NCBI RefSeq assembly: GCF_027595985.1
Contig: NC_073303.1
Span: 369,127,386 to 369,191,385 of the forward strand
Reading direction: 5' to 3'
DNA length: 64,000 bases
From: Sorex araneus
Taxonomy: Eukaryota; Chordata; Mammalia; Eulipotyphla; Soricidae
The stretch's first letter is position 1. Every line of letters begins with the position of its first letter. The position numbers were made by a program, and so were the translations under genes. This document shows, piece by piece, positions 31,545 to 42,398 of this stretch. The notes under the pieces are model-generated. The model did no database searches. It saw only the letters and a program-made list of their open reading frames with translations, and had not been told where the DNA came from.

Positions 31545-32120
31545 AAATAAATTCCAAATGTTTAAATAAAACAAACATTTAAATAAAACTGCTGTCCCGT
31601 GGGTTTGGGGAAGCCCTGCTATTGTGACACACCGGTGGGAAGTTTCTGGAAACTCCATCCTGGAGGCTCCAGGCTGCTGGTCAGTCTCCTCCTTCCCTGA
31701 GCGGGCAGCTGTGCCTCGGGGAAGACAGCGCTGATGCGGAAGGGTGGAAGGGACGTGGACGGAGACTTTGGGGAGGAAAGTGTCTCTGTCTGCCCAGGCC
31801 CTTGGGGTGCTTCTGCCCTTCAACTCGGCAGCTCCACGCCTAGGGCTCGAGGCAAAAGAAACAGCTGATAGAAAGTATTTATGCCCACCCCCAATTGTAC
31901 GCACTGTCCTAAGGTCCCCCCGACAAAGGGACGGCTGATGAAGTGACAGGACTCTTCTACCGTAGCCGCAGAGTTGGACGTGTCTGAGGTGAGAGGTCGG
32001 GGCCTCACAGCACAGCCCTCGGAAAGGTCAGAATACACAACTACAGTCTGGCGCACCGGCTCTGGGCACAGGCTTTTGAAACGGACTCCAGTTCTCTCGA
32101 AGAGGGACGCGTCACTTTTA
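31545..32120. other. Unassigned sequence
   Basis: No repeat family or gene recognised beyond a short TTTAAATAAAA echo at 31560-31590. Confidence 0.3.
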
Positions 32121-32135
32121 AAAGTGAGGGGGATT

Positions 32136-32327
32136 GGGGCTGGAGCAATAGCACAGCGGGTAGGACGTTTGCCTTGCACGCGGCCGACCAGGGTTCGATT
32201 CCCAGCATCCCATATGGCCATATGGTCCCCTGAGCACCACCAGGAGTAATTCCTGAGTGCAGAGCCAGGAGTAACCCCTGAGCATTGCCGGGTGTGACCC
32301 AAAAAGCAAAAAAAAAAAAAAAAAAAA
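32136..32327 (+). mobile_element. SOR-type SINE, young-looking, with TSD
   Basis: Near-consensus with a long A-tail. GAGGGGGAT occurs at 32126-32134 and 32328-32336. The CATATGGC segment is duplicated in tandem at about 32208-32224. Confidence 0.96.
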
Positions 32328-32339
32328 GAGGGGGATGGT

Positions 32340-32820
32340 TATTCAAAGGAAATCACTCAGAGGAAAAGGAGGGGTGGGGTGCGGGGGTGAGGCCGGGCAC
32401 GGTATAAAGAGATAAATCTCCAGGGTGTGACCATATTCCTCTGGGAAATACTGGGGGAAGGGGAACCTTTCCTGTTTCCTGCAGAAGGAGGGAAAGAACT
32501 TCCAAAATATGTCAATATTCAGTTCCTCCTCACAAGGCGAACCTCGTGGGCCAGAGCGTGACCTGTGAGGAGGTTTTCAGAGCCTGATGGACAGGGAGAA
32601 GCGAGCCTCTCCCAAGACAGCTCGCTCTTGCCAGCCTCTTGCATCTAACGGGTAAGAAAAATGGTAAGAACCGGGAGACATCCATAGCCCAGAGCAAAGG
32701 TTCTGCCAGTCCCGGGACCAGGGAAGGCCACCCTCACCCCAAACTAAACACTCACCTGAAGTGCTCGGCTAATTCCACAGTAGTAGCAACAGGATAGGAA
32801 ACAAAAAAATCAGAATAAGG
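32340..32820. other. Unassigned sequence
   Basis: No recognised repeat or gene. Confidence 0.3.
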
Positions 32821-32821
32821 A

Positions 32822-33014
32822 GCATGGACAGGCCAGAGCCATTGTCCAGCAGGGCGCTTGCCTTCCACCTGGCCGGCCCGGCTCCGAACCCCGGCATCCC
32901 ACATGGTCCCCTGAGCACCGCCAAGGAGTCATTCCTGAGTGCAGAGCCAGGAGAACCCCTGAGCATCGTCAGGTGTGACCCAAAAAGCTGTGCTCCCCAC
33001 CAAAAAAAAAAAAG
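32822..33014 (+). mobile_element. SOR-type SINE
   Basis: GCTCCGAACCCCGGCATCCC, TCCCCTGAGCACCGCCAAGG and an A-tail. The head is diverged. Confidence 0.88.
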
Positions 33015-33435
33015 CAACAAAATAAAGCAAGAACAAGAGCGTGGCCCACCCAGAAAACAGTATGGAAAATGGTAGCTGTGTGCACAGCTGACTGGGGGTG
33101 CCCTCTCTTCCTGGGGAGGTTGACAAGGAGCTGAACCCCACATGCTCGGGGGTCCCTGAGCAGAGTGTCCGTGGCTGTCCCTCATATACACACTCAAGGA
33201 CCTCAGGGCAGAAGATACCCAAGTCTGTGTGGTGGTGGTGGAGGGTAGAAGTGCTATTCTTCGGGGTTGTTCGGGGTGGGGGTGGGGGGTGTTTCAAGTG
33301 GGTAGAGACACTTCGTCCCATGTCAACCCTCCTGGTGCTTCGGGAATTCTCGGCCACTCAAGGTCAGGCGTCCGACCCATTCCCCTTTAGAATCTTGACT
33401 GCCAAAGAAAATTCTACTTGAAAAATATTAAATAT
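33015..33435. other. Unassigned sequence
   Basis: A GTGGTGGTGG/GGGGTGGGGG-rich patch lies at 33220-33295. No gene recognised. Confidence 0.3.
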
Positions 33436-33439
33436 TACT

Positions 33440-33990
33440 GTTTTCTGAAATGAACTAAAGGGTATCAGGTTAAGTCAGAGGGATGAGAACAAAGAGTAGA
33501 GGATCTCACTTATCTGTGGTATAGAGAGAAAGAGAGAAAGAAAGGGTAATAGATTGTTTTGAAAGATGGCAATCCCTTAAACTTAGGTTTAAAAAGTAGT
33601 GTGTGGGGGGCTGGAGCGATAGCACAGCGGGTAGGGAATTTGCCTTGCACGCGGCTGACCGGGTTTGATCCCCAGCATCCCATATGGTCCCCTGAGCACC
33701 GCCAGGAGTAACTCCTGAGTGCAGAGCCAGGAGTAACCCCTGTGCATCACCAGGTGAGACCCAAAAAGCAAAAAATAAATAAATAAACAAACAAACAATA
33801 AATAAATAAATAAAAAGTAGTGTGGGGGTAGTGGGAAGAATTAGGGGTGACATAGGGCTGTGGTGAAGGGTCACAGGTACTTTTGTGGTGGTGAGGGACA
33901 GTCTACATAAACACCACAGACGTAAATACTACTGGAACCATTCATGTAAGTACTATTGTAAAACTCTTTCTAAAATATGATTTTAAAATT
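33440..33990 (+). mobile_element. L1 3' UTR-type fragment split by a SINE
   Basis: ATCTCACTTATCTGTGGTAT lies at the left part (33440-33603). GTGAAGGGTCACAGGTACTTTTG and GTAAATACTACTGGAACC lie at the right part (33812-33990). The element is interrupted by the SINE at 33604-33811. Confidence 0.55.
33604..33811 (+). mobile_element. SOR-type SINE with 13-bp TSD
   Basis: AAAAAGTAGTGTG flanks it perfectly (33591-33603 and 33812-33824). The tail is (AATA)n/(AAAC)n-rich rather than pure A. Confidence 0.97.
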
Positions 33991-33994
33991 ATAA

Positions 33995-34685
33995 ATAAGA
34001 AGTTGAAAGAAAAAAAAGAAACTTCGACTTGAACCCCAGGCCTGGAAATGTACCGTACACTGTCCCGGCCAGGAGGAGTTGGTCTCACGGCGTGACTTCA
34101 GAATTCTCGTCAGTGGCTTCTCCTGAAACTGCTGAGCCTCGAGTCCCCGGGCCCAGAAGCCCACTGAGGCCTGACCCCGGGGCCGGACCCCGGAAACATC
34201 AAGCTCACTGGCGGGAGTTTCCCTCTGCTATCGCACACTAGGCGTCAGGCCTTTGCTGGGAATGAGTCACACACCATCCCTTGAAGGGAATTTTGGAGGG
34301 AAGATGCACGGAGGCCCTGCGGCCTGAGGAAGGAAAGAGAGCACGGAGAAGACACAACCCAGTTTGGGGGTTTGCACTTATGCCCGGGCTCCCCCACCTG
34401 GGGGATTTTTTTTCTCTCCAGGGCAGGTGAGCCGTCTCACAACCTGAAGATATGAAGTTTGACAAACAGGGCAGCTGTGGGCCAGAGAACTGGAAGCGGA
34501 AAGACAACTCTCAAGAACAGACCCGTGGGAGGAGTGTAGCAGGGTTCACTGTGTCCCGCCGATGAGGAAGCCCTAACCCCTCGAACCTTGGATTGTGACT
34601 GTATCGGAAATTGGGTTCCTGCCGAAGCAGCAGTTAAAACGGGGGCCTGTAAGAACAGGGGTGCCCCGATCCAACGGGTTGTACC
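33995..34685. other. Unassigned sequence
   Basis: No repeat family or gene recognised. Confidence 0.3.
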
Positions 34686-34689
34686 TGAA

Positions 34690-34857
34690 GGAAAAGTGGG
34701 GTTGTGGAGACAGCCCAAAGGGCCGAGTGCTGGCTTCATCCACAGGAGGCCTGGGTTCAGCCCCTGGCAGGACATGGTTCCCCAGGGACAACCCCAAAGC
34801 AGCTGGGCTGGGGTAGCCCCTGAGCTCTGCCATGTACGACCCCAAAGCAAAAACTAA
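34690..34857 (+). mobile_element. SOR-type SINE, diverged
   Basis: AGGCCTGGGTTCAGCCCCTGG and CATGGTTCCCCAGGGACAACC, ending CGACCCCAAAGCAAAAAC. Confidence 0.6.
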
Positions 34858-35160
34858 GAAGAAAGAAAAGAAACCAGAGGAGAAAATTCGGATCCCACAC
34901 GCCTGGTCTGGTCAGGCCAGTTCCTCCATTTCTGACAGGTGGTTTCAGGGACGCATTTCACTGGCCTGTACCCCGCAGCGTGCCTTGATGTGTGAGGAAG
35001 CAGCTCAAGGAAACCGCTGCAGGGGTCTCACAGGAGAAAGGGGGAGGGGGAGGAGGTTCCCACTTTGGGGCACAGAAGGAGCCCAGAGCTGGTGCTCCAG
35101 CTTCCAAGGGCCCCAGAAGTGCTGGTGGACAGGAAGCGTTTGTAGAAACTCACACCTCCT
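34858..35160. other. Unassigned sequence
   Basis: No recognised content. Confidence 0.3.
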
Positions 35161-35171
35161 TCCCTGGTCAC

Positions 35172-35345
35172 TGTAGCAGTGTAGTCATCCGTTGCTCATG
35201 GATTTGCTCGAGCAGGCACCAGTAACGTCTCCATTGTGAGACTTGTTACTGTTTTTGGCATATCGAATATGCTATGGGTAGCTTGCCAGGCTCTGCCATG
35301 CGGGCGGGATACTCTTGGTAGTTTGCTGGGCTATCTCTCCAGCCC
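35172..35345 (-). mobile_element. SINE-B lacking most of its tRNA-like head, with TSD
   Basis: TCCCTGGTCAC flanks it at 35161-35171 and 35346-35356. The inverted 5' end CTATCTCTCCAGCCC is joined directly to the body (GGTAGTTTGCTGGG), so the B-box region is missing while both ends are intact. Confidence 0.88.
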
Positions 35346-35360
35346 TCCCTGGTCACCATA

Positions 35361-35460
35361 TATTATTATTACTATTATTATTATTATTATTATATAAACC
35401 TCTCTGTATATAAAGTATGTTATTTTATATATATATATAAATATATATATATGTGTATAC
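35361..35460. repeat. (TTA)n and (TA)n AT-rich spacer
   Basis: TTATTA units at 35363-35393 and TATATA units at 35427-35457, lying between two inverted SINE-B copies. Confidence 0.93.
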
Positions 35461-35465
35461 CTCTC

Positions 35466-35712
35466 AGAGAGCCTGGCAAGCTACCGAGAGTATCCTGCCT
35501 GCACAGGTAGAGCCTGGCAAGCTACCCATGGCATATTCACATGCCAAAATCAGTAATGATAGGTCTCATTCACCTGACCCTGAAAGAGCCTCCAATCTTT
35601 GGGAAAGACAAGTAAGGAGAGGCTGCTAAAATCTCAGGACTGAGAGGAATGGAGGCATTACTGGTGCCTGCTCAAGTAAATTGATGAACAATGGGATGAC
35701 AGTGATACAGAC
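35466..35712 (+). mobile_element. SINE-B, long subtype, head missing
   Basis: AGAGAGCCTGGCAAGCTACC, then the long-subtype insert (TCCAATCTTTGGGAAAGAC, GCTGCTAAAATCTCAGGAC) and the 3' end TGAACAATGGGATGACAGTG. Confidence 0.88.
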
Positions 35713-35713
35713 A

Positions 35714-35714
35714 G

Positions 35715-35758
<44 letters not shown>
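35714..35758. repeat. (GAT)n microsatellite seeded from a SINE-B tail
   Basis: About 13 GAT units directly after the GACAGTGATACAGACAGTGAT tail of SINE-B. Confidence 0.95.
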
Positions 35759-35922
35759 GCTTTTGGGGTGATACCCGGTGATGCACAGGGGTTACTCCTA
35801 GCTCTGCACTCAGGAATTACTCCTAGCAGTGCTCAGGGGACCGTATGGGATGCTGGGAATCAAACCCAGGTCGGCCGTGTGCAAGGCAAACCCCCTCCCC
35901 GATGTGCTATCGCTCCAGCCCC
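35759..35922 (-). mobile_element. SOR-type SINE
   Basis: GATACCCGGTGATGCACAGGG, GGAATCAAACCCAGGTCGGC and GCTATCGCTCCAGCCCC. Its A-tail has been replaced by the adjoining GAT repeat. Confidence 0.92.
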
Positions 35923-35964
35923 AACCACGTCTTATTTTATTTTCGATTCTTATTTGCTTTTCAC

Positions 35965-36092
35965 ACTGTACAGTGGTCCTCCAGGCTTGCTCCTGGCTCT
36001 GTGCTCAGGGACCCTCTCTGGTACTAGAGATGGAACCTAGACTGGCTGCGTGCCAGGCAAGTGTCTTAGCCACTGTTCTATCTCACTGGCCC
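35965..36092 (-). mobile_element. SOR-type SINE, diverged
   Basis: TGGCTCTGTGCTCAGGGACC and TGGAACCTAGACTGGCTGCG, ending ATCTCACTGGCCC. Confidence 0.7.
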
Positions 36093-37135
36093 TGTGTGGC
36101 ACATTCTTGTCCCTCTCGACACACCAACATGCAAGTGACTCATTAAACCGGGTGTCAGGAAAGTAGTATCATTTTTAATCCCTGTAGTGTAAGGTAATGG
36201 GGAAATAGATCATTCACTAGAGCAGCCGAGGGCAAACACTCCGAAAGAGTGCTCTCTCCTTCCAGAACTCGGCATGGGAGTCCCCCACCATCTCCTGAAG
36301 CTGGGGCATCTTTTAAATTCTGGGCCAAGCAACTGTCAGCTCATTTAAATAACAAAGTTGATTTTTTTTTCTCCTCTAAGCTTCTATATTTGGAGAAGCA
36401 AATGGAGAGCCAGAAATGCAGATCGGCGGTCAGTGTTTGTTCCTTTGCTTGTTCGTAGGTGCCGGCCTCTGAGCCTTCCTCCGCAGGCCGTCTGGGAATA
36501 AATAAATTACCCACTGACGACCCAGAAGAGAAGGCCGAGCTCCTGACTCGGCCGTGTCCACGACTCAGTGCTAAGGACTAGTCTTGTCTCTCTGCTTTAG
36601 ATCTCAAGTCATCTTGCCGAGGGGGCTGGCGTGTCAAAGTCCCCATTATTCTAGCTCCATTTGCAGCAAAGCAGGAGAACATACATCTAGAGGCGGCCAG
36701 TGAAACCAGTGTCCCCCCCACACCCACCCGGCAGTGTCTCTTTAAGGCCCCACCTCGTGCCTGAGAAACTGGGCACTGGTCCCTCCTCTGCCCAGGGTCA
36801 GCCCAGAGCAGCAGGCAGCCGGTTGGTGGCTCTGGACAAGCGCCCTGCAGTCAAGGTGACATTGGGAGCCGTGGCCGCCTGCCCAACTTAATGCCATTCA
36901 TAGTATTTAAAGGGCTCCTGCCTCTCGGCGGGCAGTGTCTGGGCTCAGTGACGGGAGGAGTTGCCGCTGCTCCTGGCCCGCCTTCGGGGCCAGAGGACTC
37001 GGAGGACACATCCTGGAGAACAAGGTCTCTGCCTTGTGGGTGCACTAGGGATGCAACGGGGAGAGCCCCGGTGGTGTGTGAGTCCAGGAGGAATAGCGAC
37101 CTTCAGCTGTGGGACCCAGAGGGCTGGAGGCAAAG
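36093..37135. other. Unassigned sequence free of recognised repeats
   Basis: About 1 kb with no SINE or L1 similarity that I can see. It is a candidate for conserved non-coding or exonic sequence, but no splice-bounded open frame stands out. Confidence 0.3.
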
Positions 37136-37139
37136 ACCT

Positions 37140-37275
37140 GGAAAGATCATTAGGGGGCTTAAAACACTGGCCACCTCCAGTTCAGTCCCCAGAACCACAC
37201 ATGTCCCACCCCTCGGCACCACTAGGGGTCAGTCCTGAGCCCAGAGCAAGGAACAACCCCAAAGCAAGGCAGTCT
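37140..37275 (+). mobile_element. SOR-type SINE, diverged
   Basis: CAGTTCAGTCCCCAGAACC for the B-box side and GGTCAGTCCTGAGCCCAGAGC for the body. Confidence 0.5.
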
Positions 37276-37289
37276 GGGTGGTTCTCCCC

Positions 37290-38010
37290 CGCCCCCAACA
37301 TCACACCCCTAGAAGATAACAACAACAACAACAAAAAGAATGAGATGTGGAAGACTGGTGTAGAGTCCACACTGCATTTGAGAGATGTGTGCGGAGATGG
37401 TGAGGAAGCCAGGGCCAGCGCCCTCATCCCCCAGGCTTCCGCTCGGGGCAGCTCTCCAAGGCGTGTGGTGAGGGTGCCCCCCTCTCCACGGCGTGTACCT
37501 CTCCCCCTGGTCCTTCCTGCCTCCCACTGTGGGGGGCACACTCCCTTCTCCCTCCCTGCAGTTGGGGGGCTCAGCAGACTTCCTCTGCCTGTGCTGTCGA
37601 TGGGGGGTTTGCGGGGTATCAGCTGTGTGCCCAGCCCAAAGCAAGCTGGAAATCTCCCGTGAGTCGGTCCAGCACGCGTCTTACTGGCTCCGCAGGGCCG
37701 GTGGGCACGCCAGCGCCAGGGGCCAGAGCTGCCTCATGCCGGAGGGGTGGTAAGAGATCAGAGATGCAGAGGCGCCCCACCACACACACGCCCTCGCAGA
37801 AGCGTTACCGAAATGACTCTGTTCCCAGGCAACGGCGAATGACGGGGATACGAAACAGAGGGCGAGCTGAGAAGCGGCTTCCAGCAGGGCAGCGTGAGTT
37901 ACCCACTGAGCTTCCCAGCTTTCAAGACACGTCCGTTCAACATGGACCCTTCCAAGAGTGGATTTTTGTTGTACTTATTTTTTTATGGTTTCAAATATTA
38001 AAGAGTAAAG
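37290..38010. other. Unassigned sequence
   Basis: A short (AAC)n lies at 37318-37333. No gene recognised. Confidence 0.3.
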
Positions 38011-38011
38011 A

Positions 38012-38195
38012 GGGGCCAGAACGATAGTGGAGCAGATAGGGTGTTTGCCTTGCACGTGGCCGACCCGGGTTCGATGCACAGCATACCATATAGTCCTCCC
38101 GAGCACTGCCAGGAGTGAATCCTGAGTGCAGAGCCTGGAGTAACCCCTGAGCATTGCTAGGTATGACGCCCCCCTCCAAAAAAAAAAAAAAAAGA
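38012..38195 (+). mobile_element. SOR-type SINE
   Basis: GGGGCCAGAACGATAGTGGAG, GACCCGGGTTCGATGCACAG and a (C)n-A tail. Confidence 0.92.
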
Positions 38196-38199
38196 AAGA

Positions 38200-39220
38200 A
38201 AAGAACACTATGGCTTTAAAAATAACGCAATTATCATTCTTGCCTTATATGAGCGAGCCCAGGACTTGTGTCTCCAGCACCACGCTCACAAAACACAACT
38301 CAGAATTCCTGACGGTTCGCCATCTCCTAGCTAGGCCGTATTTCGGGTGAGGTTTTTAATTTTTTTTAATGTTATTTCTACTTTACACATCATTGTATAA
38401 TTTAGATGGAATCGTCCTCTCCCCATTTTTGCCTTAAGTCTTGGTCATTACTAAATTCCGTTTGTACCTTAAGTCCTAAGTGTGTCTATGGTTTTGCTCT
38501 TGCTAGCGCTTACAGGTTCGTGATAGTCGGGGGAGTCATTTGCCCGCACACACATCCTCTCTGGCAGGTCTCCGTGTGTCCGTCATTCCTGTTGGTGACG
38601 TTGGTTGGATCACTCCTTTAGGCAATGTCATAGCTTAGGGTTATGTGTCTGGAGGCCATTTTAAATCTAATGTGATTGTTTGGGGTGAACTGAAATGCAT
38701 TTGGAAAATTTCACAACAGCTTTGAAGGTCAGGAGGGCACAGGGTGTTGCAAAAGCCGGGCCGGTGATCCCGGCCGCAGTGCGGGGCTCGGGGCGCTTCC
38801 TCGCGGGCATGGCCCGGGTCCAGGCGGGCCGAGCGGCACAGGGCAGGCAGGGGAAGAAGCAGCGGGGGGCGAGGCCTGTCTGGAGCCGTGTAGACGTGGC
38901 CTGCCCATGGCCAGGCCATAAGCATCTGTGGCCTTCATTGATTCTGTTTCCCGGCTACACAGCTAGGAAACTGGACTTCTCGGCTGTCTCTTGCCCGTGA
39001 GTCATCAGAAAGTCGTTCCGTTGCTTTCAGAGTGACCGGTGGCACTGGACACTTGACAGCAAGTGTCAGCTGACGTGAAATGAAAGGTAGGTTTTACGCG
39101 ATTTCGTTTGCGGGGCCAGGGAGAGGCCGCACAGGCCCGGAGTACAGGCGGGGTCCCGCTCCCGTCCTTGGCGCGGCCAGTGCCCCGCCTGCAGTGTTAG
39201 GGCTCGGTCCCTTGTTTTCT
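38200..39220. other. Unassigned sequence, AT-rich then GC-rich
   Basis: No confident repeat assignment. CpG rises near 38755-38875, but too briefly for an island call. Confidence 0.3.
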
Positions 39221-39223
39221 ACT

Positions 39224-39335
39224 TTGGGGGCGGGGCCCAGTGCTGATCGGGAGGTCACGTGGTGACAGGGATCCAACCCAGGGCCTGCGCTTGCCAAGCC
39301 TGCACTCCAGTCTTTGGGCTGTCGCCGCAGCCCCC
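39224..39335 (-). mobile_element. SOR-type SINE, diverged
   Basis: GGGATCCAACCCAGGGCCTG and GTCGCCGCAGCCCCC. Confidence 0.5.
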
Positions 39336-39364
39336 AGTTCTAAGAATTATTAAGAAGAGTCTTT

Positions 39365-39537
39365 TTTATTTTTTCTTTTTGGGTCACACCCAGCGATGCT
39401 CAAGGGTTACTCCTGGCTTTGCACTCAGAAATTACTCCTGGCAGTGCTCGGGGGACCATATGGGATGCCGGGGATCGAACCGCGGTCGGCCGCGTGCAAG
39501 GCAAACGCCCTTCCCGCTGTGCTATCGCTGCGGCCCC
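39365..39537 (-). mobile_element. SOR-type SINE with TSD, left arm of inverted pair
   Basis: Near-consensus. AAGAGTCTTT occurs at 39355-39364 and 39541-39550. Confidence 0.95.
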
Positions 39538-39565
39538 AAAAAGAGTCTTTAAAATCAATACACTT

Positions 39566-39744
39566 GGGGCTGGAGCGATAGCACAGCAGGTAGGGCGTTT
39601 GCTTTGCACGTGGCCGACCCGGGTTCGATTCCCAGCATCCCATATGGTCCCCTGAGCACTGCCAGGGGTAATTCCTGAGTGCATGAGCCAGGAGTGACTC
39701 CTGAGCATCGCTGGGTGTGACCCAAAAAGCTAAAAGAAAAAAAA
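39566..39744 (+). mobile_element. SOR-type SINE with TSD, right arm of inverted pair
   Basis: AATCAATACACT (39553-39564) and AATCGATACACT (39745-39756) flank it. It lies 28 bases from the inverted copy on its left. Confidence 0.95.
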
Positions 39745-39867
39745 AATCGATACACTCATTTACATGAATGTTTATAAAGACCTTGAAACTGCATGGGAAA
39801 TTGTTCTGTTGTTGGATTCATTTGGAAAGGATGACAATCGAATCTCAGCACAGTTAGCATTGCATTA

Positions 39868-39995
39868 AAAGAGAAGAGAAGAGAAGAGAAGAGAAGAGAA
39901 GAGAAGAGAAGAGAAGAGAAGAGAAGAGAAAAAAGAAAAGAAAGGGAAAGAAAAGAAAAGAAAAAAAAAGAAAAGAGAAAAGAAAGGAAAGGAAA
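39868..39995. repeat. (GAGAA)n microsatellite grading into A/G-rich sequence
   Basis: About 12 AGAGA/AGAAG units, then irregular AAAAG units. Confidence 0.95.
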
Positions 39996-40600
39996 AATGT
40001 GCAGAGCAGGGATCTAATCTAATTCAGTGGCACGGCTCAGACTTGTGTGTGAGAGACCAGGTTGCAGCCCAGCACCAGGAAAAGAAGCCTGTGCGTAGGG
40101 AAGGGAGGGAGCAAAACAACAATGAGCGCCTTACATTCGAGAGACTAGAGTTCCTTCTTCCTCTATTTCTTCATCTCCTAAGTGTTTCTAATAGTGCATC
40201 ATTCTTTATTGTTGACAAAGATGTTTTGTAGAAGATCATGTTCCTGACGAGCAGTTTTTTTTCTCTTTTTATCTCATTCTTTTGCAGTCATTTGTTTGCT
40301 AAATATTTTTTCAGTACCCACTCTGAGTTTCTTATGGTTTTACATGCTGGGACACAGTCAGGAGCAATGCAGATAATGTTTACTTCTCTCTGAAGTGGTC
40401 TACTAATGGAAAATTTCAAGAAAAAATTTCCATAATAAGAATATACTTAATTATTTTGAGATTTTGGGGAGGAAAAGAAGAGAGGGGTTGGTCTTTTTTT
40501 TTTTAACCAGATTTTTAAAGATCTAGCTATTCATGTTCTGTTTTAATCATACATACTACTTGCTAACATATCTTTGAAGATTGATTGTCACTATTAGGAG
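39996..40600. other. Unassigned AT-rich sequence
   Basis: No recognised family or gene. Confidence 0.3.
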
Positions 40601-40641
40601 TTGTGTGTGTGTGTGTGTATGTGTGTGTGTGTGTGTGTGTA
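40601..40641. repeat. (TG)n microsatellite
   Basis: About 20 units with one TATG interruption. Confidence 0.96.
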
Positions 40642-40649
40642 GGGTATAG

Positions 40650-40803
40650 AGAGATATTATAGCAGGTAGAGGTGTGGCTTGCGAGCAGCCAACCAAAGTT
40701 CAATCTCTGGGACCAAATATGGGCCCCCAACCCCCCCAGCAGTGATCCCCGAGGACAGAGCCAGGAATAAGCCCTGAGCACTGCTGGGTGTGGACACCCC
40801 ACT
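40650..40803 (+). mobile_element. SOR-type SINE, diverged
   Basis: ATTATAGCAGGTAGAGGTG, AAAGTTCAATCTCTGGGAC and GAGCACTGCTGGGTGTGGAC. Confidence 0.8.
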
Positions 40804-41170
40804 CCCGCCCCTCTAAAAAGCATCATGTATATGTTCTATAGTTGTTATGATAATAACGTATTAATAATTGTTATTCAAATGGGGGGAGCCTCAATAAGAA
40901 TACATGTAGGTATTAGCCTGTGTCTTCATGGACATGTATGATTGTGACAGGTACACACTTACTAGAACCCATTTCATGGAAAGACCATTATTCGATGATC
41001 TCAGAAGAGCCCAGCGGCCAGGGAGGGTGTGGGTGGAGGTTGCTCGCCTCGCTCTGGCCTCTCTCCCTGTGTTCTCCAAAGTCGGCAAAGAAAATTGCTC
41101 TGACTACTCAGTTTTCCCCCAGAGAAAGAGTGTGACACCCTTAAAAACTAAAAACACAGTTAGCGAAACA
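40804..41170. other. Unassigned sequence
   Basis: No recognised content. Confidence 0.3.
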
Positions 41171-41188
41171 CTCAATGTTCTCTCTTTT

Positions 41189-41365
41189 CTTTTTTTTTTT
41201 TGCTTTTTGGGTCAAACCTGGCGATGCACAGGGGTTATTCCTAGCTCTGCACTCAGGAATCACCTCTGGCGGTGCTCAGGCAACCATACGGGATGCTGGG
41301 AATCGAACCCGAGTCGGCCGCATGCAAGGCAAACGCCCTACCCGCTGTGCTATTGCTCCAGCCCT
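41189..41365 (-). mobile_element. SOR-type SINE with TSD
   Basis: TCAATGTTCTCT lies at 41172-41183 and 41377-41388. The body is near-consensus, with GGAATCGAACCCGAGTCGGC. Confidence 0.95.
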
Positions 41366-41389
41366 CAACTCTCCATTCAATGTTCTCTT

Positions 41390-41870
41390 AAGAACTTCCT
41401 GCTTTACTGGCTATAGGAAGAAAATAGGTCTGAGAAGATTGTGAAGACACGGCTCCCCGCGTCCTCCCCTCACGGGATGTGTTGTTAAGAGTGACATGGG
41501 CTTTCTGTCCCCACTTTCCTTGGTGGACGAAGGAAGGGGATTAGCTCCTCAGGAACTGTGACATGAAAAGCCGGCGCTGGAAACTTTAGGGCAGGATCTG
41601 TGCTAGGTATATGTTTATTTCATGTTGGTGACAATATGGAGGGCCTGTGACAATGACATCACACTCTGGTAGGTGAGCATTGTTGTTACGTGTCCAGTGT
41701 CACCAACAGATGCTGCTGCTCTTTCAACCTAGCTGTGCCTCCCTTAAATATTTTTCTTTTGGGGAGTGCAAATTTCCATGACTGAGCATGCTTGCAGTAA
41801 GTGCTGGTTGGCTGAGAGAAAGATTTTTTTGTTTTTGTTTTTTGTTCGTTTGGATTTTTTATTACTTTTT
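41390..41870. other. Unassigned sequence
   Basis: No recognised repeat or gene. Confidence 0.3.
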
Positions 41871-41874
41871 TATC

Positions 41875-42108
41875 TTCTTCTTCTTCTTCTTCTTCTTCTT
41901 CTTCTTCTTCTTCTTCTTCTTCTTCTTCTTCTTCTTCTTCTTCTTCTTCTTCTTCTTCTTCTTCTTCTTCTTCTTCTTCTTCTTCTTCTTCTTCTTCTTC
42001 TTCTTCTTCTTCTTCTTCTTCTTCTTCTTCTTCTTCTTCTTCTTCTTCTTCTTCTTCTTCTTCTTCTTCTTCTTCTTCTTCTTCTTCTTCTTCTTCTTCT
42101 TCTTCTTC
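41875..42108. repeat. (TTC)78 uninterrupted microsatellite
   Basis: A pure TTC run of 234 bases, counted directly. It is extended by TTCCTC and CTCCTT variants to about 42250. The polyarginine, polyleucine and polyphenylalanine frames are artefacts. Confidence 0.99.
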
Positions 42109-42252
42109 CTCTTCCTCTTCTTCTTCTTCTCCTCCTTCTCCTCCTCCTCATCATCCTCCTTCTTCTTTCTCCTTCTCCTTCTCCTCCTCCTGCTCCTCCT
42201 CCTCCTCCTTCTCCTCTTTGTTTCTCCTTCTCCTTCTCCTTCTCTCTCTCTG
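42109..42252. repeat. Imperfect CTC/CTT polypyrimidine extension
   Basis: CTCCTTCTCCTC units ending in a (CT)n before GAGAGAAGGATTGG. Confidence 0.95.
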
Positions 42253-42398
42253 AGAGAAGGATTGGTTAGAAATGCTTATTGCACTTCATTGCTACTTTGC
42301 AGAAATTTGCTGCTACTCTGAGGAAAAGTTACTGTCGCTTAAGACATGGTAGGACTGGGCTAAAATCCTCATTTTATAATGCAAGACTGAAAGAATGA

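Noticed and set aside
41788-42321. Poly-Leu, poly-Phe and poly-Arg frames
   Set aside because: Direct products of the TTC repeat read in three frames and on the minus strand.
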